DNA of 64,000 nucleotides, taken from contig NZ_CAJHBK010000001.1 in NCBI RefSeq assembly GCF_904846615.1, forward strand, positions 2,976,001 through 3,040,000, given 5' to 3'. The notes under the pieces are model-generated. The model saw only the letters and a list, made by a program, of their open reading frames with translations. It had not been told where the DNA came from and did not search any database. Both the position numbers and the translations under genes were made by a program. Position 1 is the stretch's first letter, and each line of letters begins with the position of its first letter. Origin of the DNA: Psychrobacter sp. JCM 18902. GTDB lineage: Bacteria > Pseudomonadota > Gammaproteobacteria > Pseudomonadales > Moraxellaceae. Of the stretch, positions 44,589-56,237 are shown piece after piece.

Positions 44589-45466
44589 TAGGCCACCTCA
44601 TTAAAGTCGGTCTTGCCAATGCGGCGACTACTGGCACGGTAGGCGAGTAATAGTACTGCCATTGCTAGTGTTAATAACACGCTGGCAGCTGCGCCAAATG
44701 GCCAGTCACGCGCATCCAAAAATTGATTTTTGATGATATTGCCGACCAATAAATTGCGTGAACCACCCAAAATATCTGCCACATAAAACATACCCATCGC
44801 AGGCAGCAGCACCAATAATACCCCTGAGATAATGCCAGGCGTCGTCAATGGTAATATGATATGCCAAAAAGTCTGGGTCTTTGATGCGCCCAAATCCTGT
44901 GAAGCGAGTAGCATGTCATTGCGCAAATCGGTAAATACTGCGTATAACGGCAACACCATAAATGGGAACAATAAGTACGTCAAACCAGCAATCACCGCCA
45001 CTTGCGTGTATAAAATATCAATCGGGGCATCGATGATACCGACTGCCAGCAGTGATTTATTAATCAAACCGTTATTGGCAAATAGCAGTTTAAGCGCATA
45101 CGTTCGCACGAGCGAGTTGGTCCAAAATGGTAGGATTAACAGCATCATGAGTAGCGGCTGCCAACGGGTTTTGGCTTTGGCTATCAGCCAAGCAAAAGGG
45201 TAGCCAAGTAACAAGCAGATGATGGTTGTGATGCCTGCCATCCATAATGAATGAATAAATACGCCAAAATATAGCGGATCAATCATGCGTATATAGCTGT
45301 CGATGCTGACAGGCAAGCTAATAAAAGCACTGCTATCGCGGGTCAAAAAACTGACAGCGATGACTAAGATATTTGGCAATAGGGCAAATATCAATAACCA
45401 ACCCCAAATCAGCCAGAGCGTTACGGTACGAAAAGGACTTTTGCTGCCTAAGCTATGACCTGCCAT
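44588..45466 (-). CDS. potH: putrescine/spermidine ABC transporter permease PotH
   Basis: This encodes 292 aa with six membrane segments. Permease loop in DMLLASQDLGASKTQTFWHI near residue 190. TLPLTTPGIISGVLLVLLP-type wording follows it. Overlaps potG upstream (ATGA) and potI downstream (ATGA), so the three are translationally coupled. Confidence 0.9.
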   Translation of the reverse strand: MAGHSLGSKSPFRTVTLWLIWGWLLIFALLPNILVIAVSFLTRDSSAFISLPVSIDSYIRMIDPLYFGVFIHSLWMAGITTIICLLLGYPFAWLIAKAKTRWQPLLMMLLILPFWTNSLVRTYALKLLFANNGLINKSLLAVGIIDAPIDILYTQVAVIAGLTYLLFPFMVLPLYAVFTDLRNDMLLASQDLGASKTQTFWHIILPLTTPGIISGVLLVLLPAMGMFYVADILGGSRNLLVGNIIKNQFLDARDWPFGAAASVLLTLAMAVLLLAYRASSRRIGKTDFNEVA

Positions 45467-46728
45467 CAGCTAATATCCTTTTGAGCAGCTAAACTGGCAG
45501 CTTGATGATTGGCTTCATCATCAAGCGTACCGTCTTCTGGTAGTACCCACTCCCATCCATCGACCCATGATACTTTGACACCTTCATTTAACTTGTAATC
45601 AAAGCTTGGATCATCCTCATCAAAGAATTCGGAAGCCTTAATAATGTGACCGTTTGCTAACTCAATAATCGAATCTAAGGTGCTACCTTTATAGTTGCTT
45701 TCAATCACTCGCCCGAGTAAGCCACCATGTTCTTTATCATTGGGGTCATAAATTCGCAAATCTTCAGGGCGTAGCAATAAATTAACGATATCGCCCACTT
45801 GTACATCGTTAGCAAAATCAGGGCGGCGTAAATTGCGTAAGGTGGTCGGACCATCTTGCGCTTGTGCTTCACAAACTTCGACTTCGATACGGCCATTGGT
45901 CACGCGACCGTCGCGATCTGGTTGGTTGGGATAAACGCCTCTGACTTCCGCTTTAAACAAGTTGGTCTCACCGATGAACTTGGCGGTAAATAAATTCGCG
46001 GGTGTTTCATAAATCTCAATAGGCGTGCCGATTTGCTGAAAAGTGCCATCTTTCATCACGGCGATACGATCTGACATCGATAGCGCTTCTTCTTGATCGT
46101 GGGTGACAAAGACAAAAGTGATGCCAAGCTCTCGTTGCAGCCGTTTAAGCTCAGATTGCATTTGCAAACGCAGTTTATGATCGAGCGCAGATAGTGGCTC
46201 ATCAAGTAGCAACAGTTTAGGACGATTGATGACGGCTCGTGCAATGGCGACACGCTGCTGCTGACCACCAGACAAGTCTTGTGGTCTGCGATTGGCTAAA
46301 TGCTCCAGCTGTACCATGGCGAGCATCTCGCGCACGCGGGTTTGAATCTCATCTTTGGGTACTTTTTTGAGCTTAAGCCCGTAAGCAACGTTTTGCGCGA
46401 CACTCATATGTGGAAACAACGCATATTGCTGAAACACTGTGTTCACGGGACGTTTATCCGCTGGCAAGCCTGCCATCTGTACGCCGTCTAGATAAATTGC
46501 CCCAGCGTTTGGCTGCTCAAAACCAGCGATTAGGCGCAGCAAGGTTGTTTTACCGCAGCCTGATGGACCAAGCAGCGTCAAAAATTCACCGTGCTTGATA
46601 TCAAGATTGATGTCTTTTAATACTTCAGTTTGATCATAGGTTTTTTTTAGACCAGTCAGTTGCAGTAGTACTTTGTCATCTTGAGGTGATGCAGAGGCTC
46701 TGTGCATATTTGGCGGTGAATTGGTCAT
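45466..46728 (-). CDS. potG: putrescine/spermidine ABC transporter ATPase PotG
   Basis: This encodes 420 aa, AGGAAT before the ATG. Walker A in [18 protein letters not shown] near residue 55, signature [15 protein letters not shown] near 155, Walker [17 protein letters not shown] near 180, then the C-terminal TOBE domain ([12 protein letters not shown]). First gene of potG-H-I. The substrate-binding potF, usually first in this operon, is not in front of potG in this window. Length fits PotG. Confidence 0.92.
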   Translation of the reverse strand: MTNSPPNMHRASASPQDDKVLLQLTGLKKTYDQTEVLKDINLDIKHGEFLTLLGPSGCGKTTLLRLIAGFEQPNAGAIYLDGVQMAGLPADKRPVNTVFQQYALFPHMSVAQNVAYGLKLKKVPKDEIQTRVREMLAMVQLEHLANRRPQDLSGGQQQRVAIARAVINRPKLLLLDEPLSALDHKLRLQMQSELKRLQRELGITFVFVTHDQEEALSMSDRIAVMKDGTFQQIGTPIEIYETPANLFTAKFIGETNLFKAEVRGVYPNQPDRDGRVTNGRIEVEVCEAQAQDGPTTLRNLRRPDFANDVQVGDIVNLLLRPEDLRIYDPNDKEHGGLLGRVIESNYKGSTLDSIIELANGHIIKASEFFDEDDPSFDYKLNEGVKVSWVDGWEWVLPEDGTLDDEANHQAASLAAQKDIS

Positions 46729-47220
46729 AATATTTATTCCTACGTGTCCGACATCGCAGTACAGCTATTTATTTAGGACACTGTGGTCAAGGTGATTTGA
46801 TATGGATATAAGCGATGGGTGTAAACCCGATTTGGTCGCCGCGTATTATAACAAACCCTTGATATAAATCAGTGCAAGTTCGTTATAAGTTCTGCGAGCA
46901 ACACGGTTAAGCTGTCAATGGCTGTTGGTGCTTGATAGTTTGGTGTTGTCTGTTTGATGCTCGGTTTTGGCTAACGCATTTCTGTTTTTCAGTCTCACTG
47001 CCAACTTTATAATTCTGTATGATTGGCAATAACTGCCATTCTATGACGACATTTAAACAAAATTTTTTATCATTTTTTGGTTTTTATTCCTATACAATCA
47101 CGGTATGGCAGACAAACATAATGCGCCTGATAGGTTAGTAGCCATTCGCAAATCTATGTTTGAATACATGTGTGGAAAGCTGTTTATAACGCTAATATTA
47201 TTAATGATAAAGGATGTCTT
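46729..47220. other. intergenic region between potG and the carbonic anhydrase
   Basis: About 490 bp between divergent genes. A short inverted repeat GTGTCC (46744) and GGACAC (46775) is visible. I see no gene, no potF remnant and no clear binding site. Confidence 0.35.
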
Positions 47221-47859
47221 ATGCCTAACGATACACGCCCGAAAACCGGTCAAGAAGCTCTTGCGCTTTTAAAAGAAGGCAATATGCGCTACATAGATAG
47301 TTTGACCACCACTGACCCAACAATGCAAAGACGACCTGAATTGGTTAAAGATCAAGATCCCTTGGCCATTATTTTGGGTTGCTCGGATGCACGAGTACCA
47401 GTTGAGATTGTATTTGATCAAGGCTTGGGTGATTTGTTCGTTATTCGAGTCGCGGGTAATGTCGTCGCGCCTTCACAGATTGGCTCGATTGAGTTTGCGG
47501 CCGAAAAGTTCGGTACAAAATTGGTGGTCGTGCTTGGGCACTCACATTGCGGCGCTGTCACGGCTTGTGTTGAGACACTGATCAATCCTGAGAAAAACTA
47601 TTCACCCAACTTGCAGTCGATTGTCGATCGCATTCGCCCAAGCGTTTATAACTTGCATGAGCTTGCCACTGCCAATGGTCAAGATGTCGATGCCGACGAG
47701 TTGGTCGATCGCTCTATCCGCGCCAACGTCCGTATGTCAGTTAGCCAGCTCAAACATGGCTCGCGGGCATTAGAGGATTTAACCAATAGCGGTCAATTGC
47801 TGGTCGTGGGTGCAGAGTATGATTTAGAGACAGGAAAAGTACGTTTCTTAGACAGCTAA
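47221..47859 (+). CDS. can: beta-class carbonic anhydrase
   Basis: This encodes 212 aa from the ATG at 47221 (the frame is open from 47170). Interconverts CO2 and bicarbonate with zinc. Zinc ligands and catalytic dyad are in LGCSDARVPVEIVFDQG near residue 55 and LGHSHCGAVTA near 115. The stretch RVAGNVVAPSQIGSIEFA is standard. Single gene. Confidence 0.94.
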   Translation: MPNDTRPKTGQEALALLKEGNMRYIDSLTTTDPTMQRRPELVKDQDPLAIILGCSDARVPVEIVFDQGLGDLFVIRVAGNVVAPSQIGSIEFAAEKFGTKLVVVLGHSHCGAVTACVETLINPEKNYSPNLQSIVDRIRPSVYNLHELATANGQDVDADELVDRSIRANVRMSVSQLKHGSRALEDLTNSGQLLVVGAEYDLETGKVRFLDS

Positions 47860-48011
47860 TTAATCGGTTAAATGGGTAGCACCAAGTGTGCGCTCTTACA
47901 AAACCCACTCAATGCTTTCGCGATTTTTTATTATGATAAAAGGGTCAAGCGCGTAAAAAATATTCACGCGCTTGCTTTTAAACTCTCTATTTTGTCAATA
48001 TTAGGATGACT

Positions 48012-48593
48012 ATGTCTACAGCAAATACTGGCTCAGCCACTGATAATAATAAGGAAGCACTTATCGCTCAACCAACGAGCAGCGTCAATACCGATGGTGT
48101 GCAGCCTATCTCAGCACAGACGACAGGTTTTACTTTTAACCACACCATGCTACGTGTCAAAGATCCTGCCAAGTCGTTGGCGTTTTATACCGGTGTCCTT
48201 GGTATGACTTTGCTGGCGGTAAAAAAATTCCCTGATATGGGTTTTGATTTATATTTTTTAGCCAAGTTAACCGAAAGCGAGCGCGACAATTTGCCCGCGG
48301 GTGATGATTTGCAAGTCTTTGCCTTCCGTCAACGCGGCATCTTAGAATTGACCCATAATTATGGTACCGAAACGAAAGCTGATTTTAGCTATCATGATGG
48401 TAATGGTGAGCCACAAGGTTTTGGACATATCTGCTTTAGCGTACCTAGTCTCGATGAAGCGGTTGCTTGGTTTGATAAAAATAATGTCGAATTCAAAAAA
48501 CGTCCAGAAGATGGCAGTATGAAAAACATTGCCTTTATCAAAGATGTTGATGGTTACTGGATTGAAATTGTACAAGCAGATTTAATGGGTTAG
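48012..48593 (+). CDS. gloA: lactoylglutathione lyase (glyoxalase I)
   Basis: This encodes 193 aa from the ATG at 48012 (AGGA at 48003; an ATG at 48006 is adjacent). Isomerises the methylglyoxal-glutathione adduct to lactoylglutathione. Metal ligands: His in FNHTMLRVKDP, Glu in GILELTHNYG, His in GFGHICFSVP and Glu in GYWIEIVQADL. LGMTLLAVKKFPDMGFDLYF is typical. It has a 35-residue hydrophilic N-terminal extension absent from the 135-aa E. coli enzyme; the build resembles the longer eukaryote-like subgroup. Confidence 0.93.
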   Translation: MSTANTGSATDNNKEALIAQPTSSVNTDGVQPISAQTTGFTFNHTMLRVKDPAKSLAFYTGVLGMTLLAVKKFPDMGFDLYFLAKLTESERDNLPAGDDLQVFAFRQRGILELTHNYGTETKADFSYHDGNGEPQGFGHICFSVPSLDEAVAWFDKNNVEFKKRPEDGSMKNIAFIKDVDGYWIEIVQADLMG

Positions 48594-48708
48594 CTTGACA
48601 GGCTGGTACGTCAATACGTCAGTTAGCCTAGGACACGCCCCAGTCAAACAATCAATTAATCGAGTAAATGGAAGCATAAAGCCAACCAACCAAAGGAGTG
48701 ACATCTAG

Positions 48709-49695
48709 ATGCCTACCTCTGAGGCAGAAACGACAGTAAATACCAATATAGCGGCTGAACCAGTGACAACGGATGTGCTGACATATCAAAGTATTATTGA
48801 TTCAGCAAATGAGATAGTGGTTGGCTTTGTTGAACGCATTCCTTATTTTGTCGCATCAATTATTGTTATTCTGATTTTTTGGTTTCTATCGATTGTCTTC
48901 AAAAAAGTGGTATACAAACTTTTAGGCAGTCGCAGTCGGCATCAGAACTTGGTTAAAGTGTTTCAGCGAGTAGGCGGCGCACTCATCATTTTTATCGGTT
49001 TTATGATTGCCATGGTGATTGCCGTGCCAGGATTTACCCCTGCTAAGCTGATTGGTGCACTCGGTATTGGTTCCGTCGCTATTGGTTTTGCCTTTAAAGA
49101 TATTTTTCAAAACTTGCTCTCTGGTATTTTGCTGCTGATCTCAGAGCCGTTTCGCATCGGTGATCAGATTGTCTCAGGCGACTATGAAGGGACGGTTGAG
49201 GATATTAAAATACGCGCCACGACTATCAAGACGTATGACGGTCGGCAAGTGGTTATTCCCAATTCAGACCTCTACACCTCAGCGTTGACGGTCAACACCG
49301 CCTATAAGCAGCGCCGTTTGCAAGTGGCTGTTGGTATTGGCTATGAAGATGATATCGAAGCAGCAAAAGCTGAGATTCTACAAGCGTTAGATAAAGTCGA
49401 AAGCGTATCGAAGGAAGCGCAGCCAAGTGTGATTGCTACGGGCTTTGGTGACTCAACGATTGATTTGATGGTACGTTGGTTTATCGAAGATGGCACTCAA
49501 GCCAACAAAGTGACCTCGATTCATCAAGTGATCGTAGAGATTAAGAGCGCACTCGATGCAGCAGGCGTCAACATTCCATTCCCGATACGCACGATAGATT
49601 TGAGTGATCCATCAGTGACATCGATTGTGAATAAATTGCATGAGCAAAAGGCGATCGATGTTAATAACGATGTTAATAAAGCTGTAGCAGAGTAA
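48709..49695 (+). CDS. mscS: small-conductance mechanosensitive channel (MscS)
   Basis: This encodes 328 aa, AAGGAGT before the ATG. Three membrane segments near the N-terminus, then the pore helix and the beta domain: GIGSVAIGFAFKDIFQNLLS near residue 125, EPFRIGDQI, and VIPNSDLYTSALTVN. Releases solutes on osmotic downshock. Slightly longer than the 286 aa of E. coli MscS through an N-terminal hydrophilic region. A bidirectional terminator follows. Confidence 0.93.
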   Translation: MPTSEAETTVNTNIAAEPVTTDVLTYQSIIDSANEIVVGFVERIPYFVASIIVILIFWFLSIVFKKVVYKLLGSRSRHQNLVKVFQRVGGALIIFIGFMIAMVIAVPGFTPAKLIGALGIGSVAIGFAFKDIFQNLLSGILLLISEPFRIGDQIVSGDYEGTVEDIKIRATTIKTYDGRQVVIPNSDLYTSALTVNTAYKQRRLQVAVGIGYEDDIEAAKAEILQALDKVESVSKEAQPSVIATGFGDSTIDLMVRWFIEDGTQANKVTSIHQVIVEIKSALDAAGVNIPFPIRTIDLSDPSVTSIVNKLHEQKAIDVNNDVNKAVAE

Positions 49696-49748
49696 TTTGT
49701 TTAGCGCGTTATTTTAAAGAACGGCCTTTCACACAAAATTTTCGAAAT

Positions 49749-49785
49749 AAAAATCCGCCATATCAAATGACATGGCGGATTTTTT
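49749..49785. terminator. bidirectional terminator between mscS and cytochrome c' genes
   Basis: AAATCCGCCAT/ATGGCGGATTT, an 11-bp stem with A and T runs at both outer sides. Serves both convergent genes. Confidence 0.85.
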
Positions 49786-49806
49786 ACAATATCAATTTAT
49801 GACAAT

Positions 49807-50277
49807 TTAGTCAGTTTTGACTTTAAAATCGGTATGACATGATTTACAGCTAGCGCCGACTTCACCAAAGGCTGGTTTGACATCATCGATGCTAGTGGCT
49901 GTTTGTGCAGCAGCGTTCAGCTCAGCAGTGACTTTTTGAAAGTTTTCTGCTTCTGCGCGAAAACCATCGGCATTTGACCAAACGGCATCAGTCGCATTGC
50001 CAACGGCTTCTTTATTTTCAAAATGACTCCAAGGCGTAGCAGCGTCTTCTGCTAAAAATGCGGCTTGCTCTTTGAATACGGCGGCATCAAAGGTGTCAGG
50101 TGCTTTCATCATATCACCCATGACACCCATCGCATCACCATAGCTTTTCATGCTATCTTGGCGGGCTTTTACATCAGGGTCAGTGGCAGTGCTACACGCT
50201 GTTAGACCTAGGGCGGCTGCCATCAATGTGATGCCAAAGATAGATTTTAATGATTGGTTGGTATGAACCTGTGCCAT
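49807..50277 (-). CDS. cytochrome c'-like (c556) lipoprotein
   Basis: This encodes 156 aa with AGGAGT before the ATG. A lipobox in LGLTACSTA. The four-helix build and C-terminal haem site are the cytochrome c' pattern: GEVGASCKSCHTDFKV at the end, CKSCH with no obvious distal Met. Residues 40-60 are methionine-rich (MGVMGDMMKAPDTF). Such proteins bind NO or act as electron carriers. Lipidation is unusual but the lipobox is clear. Confidence 0.88.
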   Translation of the reverse strand: MAQVHTNQSLKSIFGITLMAAALGLTACSTATDPDVKARQDSMKSYGDAMGVMGDMMKAPDTFDAAVFKEQAAFLAEDAATPWSHFENKEAVGNATDAVWSNADGFRAEAENFQKVTAELNAAAQTATSIDDVKPAFGEVGASCKSCHTDFKVKTD

Positions 50278-50587
50278 GTGAATTACTCCTGTAAAATTGG
50301 TTAGTAGTAGGCGCGCTTATAAACGCTGGCTTTACATACTGTTTTTAAATATCTGCCTTTAAAGACTTCTTTTAAATCGAAAGGTTTCTTCTAAATACTG
50401 CTTTTAAATAAAGCGTATTGTTATAAAAATTACCTCATCATCCTTTGGAAACGCATTCGCTTCTAAAGGATTTTTCCAACAATAGTTTTCATTGTAACGG
50501 TTATCTGTGCAGTGAACGTAAATTTAGTTGTTATATCATCGTAATTTTTGAGTCAGTGACTTTCGCTCATATAAATTTGCGCCCATA
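50278..50587. other. AT-rich intergenic region with TTTTAAA-type quasi-repeats
   Basis: About 310 bp upstream of the cytochrome gene. Five loose repeats of CTG-CTTTTAAA type occur between 50330 and 50415. Too degenerate to call a defined repeat. No gene. Confidence 0.35.
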
Positions 50588-50617
50588 TAAAAAGGTCAGC
50601 GTGGATAGCTGACCTTC
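50588..50617 (-). terminator. terminator after ribA-hemF
   Basis: AAGGTCAGC/GCTGACCTT with a 7-nt loop; the minus strand then reads TTTTTA. About 60 bp past the hemF stop. Confidence 0.8.
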
Positions 50618-50675
50618 TTGATACTCTCTAAAGACAAGCTAATAAATACCTTAGCCTTTATTATATTCACACAAA

Positions 50676-51686
<1,011 letters not shown>

Positions 51687-51701
51687 TTAGTGTATTGATG
51701 T

Positions 51702-52373
51702 CTACTTATTAAGATGTAACGCGGTATTGAAATCTTTATCTAATAAATGACCCATGCGGTCGCGCTTGGTCGCTAAATATTCAGCATTCATATCATTCAC
51801 CCCAACCAATAAAGGCACGCGTTCCACGACATTAATACCGTGCTCGGTTAGATAAGCCACTTTGTCTGGATTGTTAGTGATGAGTCTGACGGCGTCAACA
51901 CCGATATGAGCGAGCATCGGGCCGCACATATCATAAATGCGCGCATCAGCAGGTAAGCCCAACATGAGGTTGGCATCTAAAGTATCATGACCTTGGTCTT
52001 GCAGGGCGTAAGCGCGAATCTTATTGGTCAGACCAATACCGCGACCTTCTTGGCGCAAGTATAATATAGCCCCGCAGCCAGTCTCTTGTATTGCTTGCAT
52101 CGCCGTGTTGAGCTGCGGCCCACAGTCACATTTTAATGAGCTAAAAGCATCGCCCGTCAAGCATTCTGAATGAATACGAATCAATGGAATGGTTCTTTCT
52201 GCTCGCGTGGCGTCCGTTTGACTCGGTGAGTTGTCCGCCGTATGTTGATCGACGACAGGCAGACCGACAGTCAGCATCACATGCTCTTGACCTTCGTCGT
52301 TTTCAAAGATATGAATATCAAACTCGCCGTGACGAGTAGGTAGTTTGGCACTGGTAATAAATTGATATGACAT
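51702..52373 (-). CDS. ribA: GTP cyclohydrolase II
   Basis: This encodes 223 aa with AGGAC before the ATG. First step of riboflavin synthesis from GTP. The zinc site is in [17 protein letters not shown] near residue 70, and [20 protein letters not shown] near 105 is the catalytic and GTP-binding loop. Not fused to RibB. First gene of ribA-hemF. No FMN riboswitch is seen upstream. Confidence 0.95.
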   Translation of the reverse strand: MSYQFITSAKLPTRHGEFDIHIFENDEGQEHVMLTVGLPVVDQHTADNSPSQTDATRAERTIPLIRIHSECLTGDAFSSLKCDCGPQLNTAMQAIQETGCGAILYLRQEGRGIGLTNKIRAYALQDQGHDTLDANLMLGLPADARIYDMCGPMLAHIGVDAVRLITNNPDKVAYLTEHGINVVERVPLLVGVNDMNAEYLATKRDRMGHLLDKDFNTALHLNK

Positions 52374-52927
52374 TAATGTCCTGCATAAGCCGATAAGCGT
52401 GGCGGTAGAGGGTCTTTTTTAACCATATTAAAACAGCGATGACATCCTAGCTGCATGATGAAAGTAGGATAATGCCAGTATAATTCATTCGTAAAGAGTG
52501 CATGCTGATTGTCTTTATTATAAAAACACACAAAGTTCACAAACGACGCACGATGATTAAAGCGACAATTAAAAATAAATGCTATTATGCCATACTATTT
52601 TGACGGATACAGTGACAAGTCTTTGCCCTTACATTACTATGTCGTCACTAACATCCGATATTGATACACAATAATAAGGCATAATATTATCCCTTGTTAT
52701 GAAAGCGCCAAAGCAAAGCTCTATCGCTGTCTATGACGGCAGCGTATGTGCTATTCGGCGCAGCCTCTATATGTTTATATAAAGACATAAAGGCTGCCTG
52801 AATAAATTTATGAACAGTTATATGGTCGATTACACCAATAATGGTGTAGATATTATTGACGTCACTTAGGTAGCATTATGCACTAAGAGGCTGTCTTGTC
52901 AGCAGATTGGTAGGTATCGTACGGTTT
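52374..52927. other. intergenic region between ribA and dxs with one hairpin
   Basis: About 550 bp. One hairpin, GCAGCC (52760-52765) with GGCTGC (52792-52797), is enlarged by TATATGT with ACATA. It is not a terminator. No riboswitch or gene is evident. It holds the promoters of the divergent ribA and dxs genes. Confidence 0.45.
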
Positions 52928-54985
52928 ATGCAGCAGTCACCTCATTCCCCACAGTCTCAGTCCGTATCTATGCCAGCTGTCGATTCTGCTGCCCAGCTGT
53001 CGAATTTACAGCAGACTTATACTGTGATTCCACGCGTCCGTCCTGATACGCCTTTGCTGGATAGCATTGCAGCGCCAGCTGATCTTAATGCCCTGACAAC
53101 CGCTCAACTTATCACCTTGGCTGATGAGCTGCGGCTATTTCTATTGTATTCAGCAGGTCAAAGCGGTGGACATTTTGGTGCTAATTTGGGCGTGGTTGAA
53201 TTGACCATTGCGCTGCATTACCTACTAGATACGCCGCAAGATCAAATCGTTTGGGACGTGGGTCATCAAGCCTATGCCCATAAAGTCTTGACGGGTCGCC
53301 GTGACCAGTTGGCGACGATTCGCTCGAAAGATGGTTTGACTGCTTTTCCTGAGCGTGCAGAATCCGTTTACGATACCTTTGGCGTTGGTCATTCATCGAC
53401 GTCAATCTCAGCTGGTCTAGGCATGAGCTTAGCACTGCGCTATCAAGGTCGCGCGCAAACTGTTGCTTGTATCATTGGTGATGGTGCAATGACCGGCGGT
53501 ATGGCGTTTGAAGCGATGAATGATGCGGTGCAACAAGATGCGGATTTATTGGTCATTTTAAATGACAATGACATGTCGATCTCTTGTTCTATCGGTGGTT
53601 TTTCACGGCATTTAGCGATGCTGTGGGAGTCAGGGTATCAGGTTGATATCTCTGATGCAGGCGAGCCAGTACTATGCCAGCGCCCTGATATGCAAGGCTT
53701 TGATCGCCGTAAGCGTCACAAAGAGATGCGTGATGTGCCGCAGTTAGAAGACAATTTATTTAAAGCGATTGGTTTTACCTACTTTGGTCCGTTTGATGGA
53801 CACAATATCCCTGAGCTACTGCGGGTATTGTCACTTGCCAAGCAGATAAAAGGGCCTGTTTTAGTCCATATTTATACCACCAAAGGCAAAGGTTTTGCCC
53901 CAGCTGAGTTAGATCCCGTCGGCTATCATGCTATCAGCAAGCTCCCTGTCGAAATCAAGACTGATGCTCAGGCTGTCGCCACAGAAAAATCACTGCCCAA
54001 CACCAAACCTGCGTTAAAATACTCGCAAGTATTTGGGCAATTCTTATGTGATAAGGCTGCTGAAGACGATAAACTGCTTGCTGTCACACCTGCTATGGAA
54101 GAAGGCTCGGGGATGATTGATTTTGCCCGTCAATTTCCGGAGCGGTTTTTTGATGTAGCCATCGCTGAGCAACATGCAGTCACACTGGCTGCTGGTATGG
54201 CAACCCAAGGCGTCAAACCGATTGTGGCGATTTATTCGACGTTTTTGCAACGTGGCTATGATCAGCTGATTCATGATGTGGCTTTGCAAAACCTTGATGT
54301 GATGTTTGCTATTGATCGTGCTGGCCTAGTCGGTGAAGATGGTGCAACGCATGCCGGCGTATTCGATTTTGCCTTTTTACGCTGCGTGCCCAATATGCTG
54401 ATCGCCGCGCCAAAAGATGAAAACGAATGCTACCATTTGCTCAATACGTGCTATGAATATCAAGGCTGCACGGCAGTACGCTATCCGCGTGGTGTCGGTA
54501 CTGGCGCAGTTATCGCATCGCCAGCACAGACTTATAACGTTGGCGAGGCAGTGATAGAGTCGGTATTAGGTAGTGAGGATGCGCCTAAAAAGCTGGCGCT
54601 ACTCGTATTTGGTACCATGGTTGCGACGGCTCAGCAAGCGGCAGAAAGCTTAATTGACAATGATATAGAATCAGATTGTCAGGTACATGTCATTAATATG
54701 CGCTGGGTAAAACCTTTAGACACGGCATTATTAGAAAAGTTGTTAGAGCAAGGTATTACACACATTGCGACTTTGGAAGAGCACATGATTATGGGCGGCG
54801 CGGGCAGTGCAGTAAATGAGTATTTGCTTAACGAATCACCAGCCTTTAAAGATAACCGTCCTGCCGTTATTAATATCGGCATTCCAGATCGCTTTGTCGC
54901 CCATGGCTCACAAGCAGAGCAAATGGCTGATTGTGGTTTAGATGTTAATGGTGTGGTAAGGCAGCTTGAACAGTTGCTGTTGTAA
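52928..54985 (+). CDS. dxs: 1-deoxy-D-xylulose-5-phosphate synthase
   Basis: This encodes 685 aa from the ATG at 52928 (the frame is open from 52907). Makes DXP from pyruvate and glyceraldehyde-3-phosphate for isoprenoids, thiamine and pyridoxal phosphate. Thiamine diphosphate site in [20 protein letters not shown] near residue 180 with the DNDMSIS end; the second domain has [17 protein letters not shown] near 415 and the transketolase C-terminal domain. About 60 residues longer at the N-terminus than E. coli Dxs. Upstream region holds only a non-terminator hairpin. Confidence 0.97.
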   Translation: MQQSPHSPQSQSVSMPAVDSAAQLSNLQQTYTVIPRVRPDTPLLDSIAAPADLNALTTAQLITLADELRLFLLYSAGQSGGHFGANLGVVELTIALHYLLDTPQDQIVWDVGHQAYAHKVLTGRRDQLATIRSKDGLTAFPERAESVYDTFGVGHSSTSISAGLGMSLALRYQGRAQTVACIIGDGAMTGGMAFEAMNDAVQQDADLLVILNDNDMSISCSIGGFSRHLAMLWESGYQVDISDAGEPVLCQRPDMQGFDRRKRHKEMRDVPQLEDNLFKAIGFTYFGPFDGHNIPELLRVLSLAKQIKGPVLVHIYTTKGKGFAPAELDPVGYHAISKLPVEIKTDAQAVATEKSLPNTKPALKYSQVFGQFLCDKAAEDDKLLAVTPAMEEGSGMIDFARQFPERFFDVAIAEQHAVTLAAGMATQGVKPIVAIYSTFLQRGYDQLIHDVALQNLDVMFAIDRAGLVGEDGATHAGVFDFAFLRCVPNMLIAAPKDENECYHLLNTCYEYQGCTAVRYPRGVGTGAVIASPAQTYNVGEAVIESVLGSEDAPKKLALLVFGTMVATAQQAAESLIDNDIESDCQVHVINMRWVKPLDTALLEKLLEQGITHIATLEEHMIMGGAGSAVNEYLLNESPAFKDNRPAVINIGIPDRFVAHGSQAEQMADCGLDVNGVVRQLEQLLL

Positions 54986-55337
54986 GTTTAAGTTATACCT
55001 TTGAACGTTTTTAAAGTTTTTATCTGTCATTTGGACAGAGTATTGGTTAAATAGATAAAAGCTCGATCGATAGCGCGAACGCCTACTTAGTCGTAGGTGC
55101 TGACTTTTTTACAACTTACGCAGTTTGTGATGACCACCAAAATTTGGGTTGGTTTGGCGAACGTCATGGTTTTTTTCGTTTTTTATCGAACAATTTTAGT
55201 ATAATGCGATCATCGCTTTCAAATGGCGCATTTTTTTAATTGTATAAATACAGTGTGATGCAGCGGCTGATTGGCATGTTGTGGGCACAGAGTTCGTCTT
55301 ATTTTTGACATTCATTCATCAAGCAAATAGGTTATTT
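54986..55337. promoter_or_regulatory. intergenic region with -10 box before suhB
   Basis: About 350 bp. CCTAC/GTAGG with TTTTTT after it near 55092-55115 may be a weak terminator for dxs. A perfect TATAAT lies at 55200-55205 without a good -35; probable start region of suhB. Confidence 0.4.
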
Positions 55338-56165
55338 ATGGAACCCATGGTCGTCATCGCAGCACGTACTGCTGAAAAAGTTGGTAAAGAGATTTTATAT
55401 GCGCATCAAAACCGCCATAAAATTGAATTGGATATTGAGTCAAAAGGGCTTGATGGATTGGTTACGCGTATTGATCGCTTTAGCGAAGAGCTGACGATTG
55501 AAACCCTAAAAGCCAGCTATCCAAATCACTCGTACTTGGGTGAAGAGTTTGGTATGCAAGAAGGTCGCGGTGAAGATGCAGACTGGTGCTGGATTATTGA
55601 TCCGCTAGATGGTACCAAAAACTTCGTCCATGGTGTGCCGCAGTTTTGTGTGTCTATCGCCGTGCAGCATAAAGGCGTGACCCAACATGGTGTTATCTAT
55701 GACCCTGTCCGTGATGAGATGTTCTCTGCTAGCCGTGGTAAAGGCGCGCGCTTGAACAATCGCCGCATGCAAGTGAGCGAGCGCAAAACCATTGATGGTG
55801 GTCTATTTACCACTGGTCATCCGCTTGAGCGTAAACGCAATGGCGAAATCATCTCTTATGCCAAGCAGCATTTTGAGAGCTTGCAAAAGATCTCTGAAGC
55901 AGGCGGTCAAGTTCGTCGTTTAGGCTCAGCTGCGCTTGATTTATGTTATGTCGCTGCTGGTCGTTTTGACGGTTATTTTGAGATGTCAATTAAGCCTTGG
56001 GATATTGCTGCCGGTGAGCTTATCGTGACCGAAGCACGTGGCGTGGTGGTTGACCATACAGGCGCACACAACTCAATGACTTCAGGCTCTATTTTCGCCT
56101 GTAACATTAAGTTATTGAAGCCATTGATGCAAGTGGTTGTCCCAACGTGGGGTGATGCATTTTAA
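55338..56165 (+). CDS. suhB: inositol-1-monophosphatase
   Basis: This encodes 275 aa from the ATG at 55338 (the frame is open from 55281). Metal-dependent phosphatase; the E. coli relative also binds RNA polymerase antitermination complexes. Metal sites: LGEEFGMQE near residue 73, WIIDPLDGTKNFVHG near 90 and KPWDIAAGELIVTEARG near 218. MVVIAARTAEKVGKEI at the start is the usual SuhB form. Bidirectional terminator follows. Confidence 0.94.
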   Translation: MEPMVVIAARTAEKVGKEILYAHQNRHKIELDIESKGLDGLVTRIDRFSEELTIETLKASYPNHSYLGEEFGMQEGRGEDADWCWIIDPLDGTKNFVHGVPQFCVSIAVQHKGVTQHGVIYDPVRDEMFSASRGKGARLNNRRMQVSERKTIDGGLFTTGHPLERKRNGEIISYAKQHFESLQKISEAGGQVRRLGSAALDLCYVAAGRFDGYFEMSIKPWDIAAGELIVTEARGVVVDHTGAHNSMTSGSIFACNIKLLKPLMQVVVPTWGDAF

Positions 56166-56202
56166 GCACCACTTAAGCATAATTATTAAGACAACTTAAA
56201 AC

Positions 56203-56237
56203 AAAAAAGCTGGTTCCATTATGGAGCCAGCTTTTTT
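56203..56237. terminator. bidirectional terminator between suhB and the WS/DGAT gene
   Basis: AAAAAAGCTGG/CCAGCTTTTTT, a long stem containing GGTTCC/GGAGCC. The stop codon and last codons of the WS/DGAT gene lie in its right arm. Confidence 0.85.
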
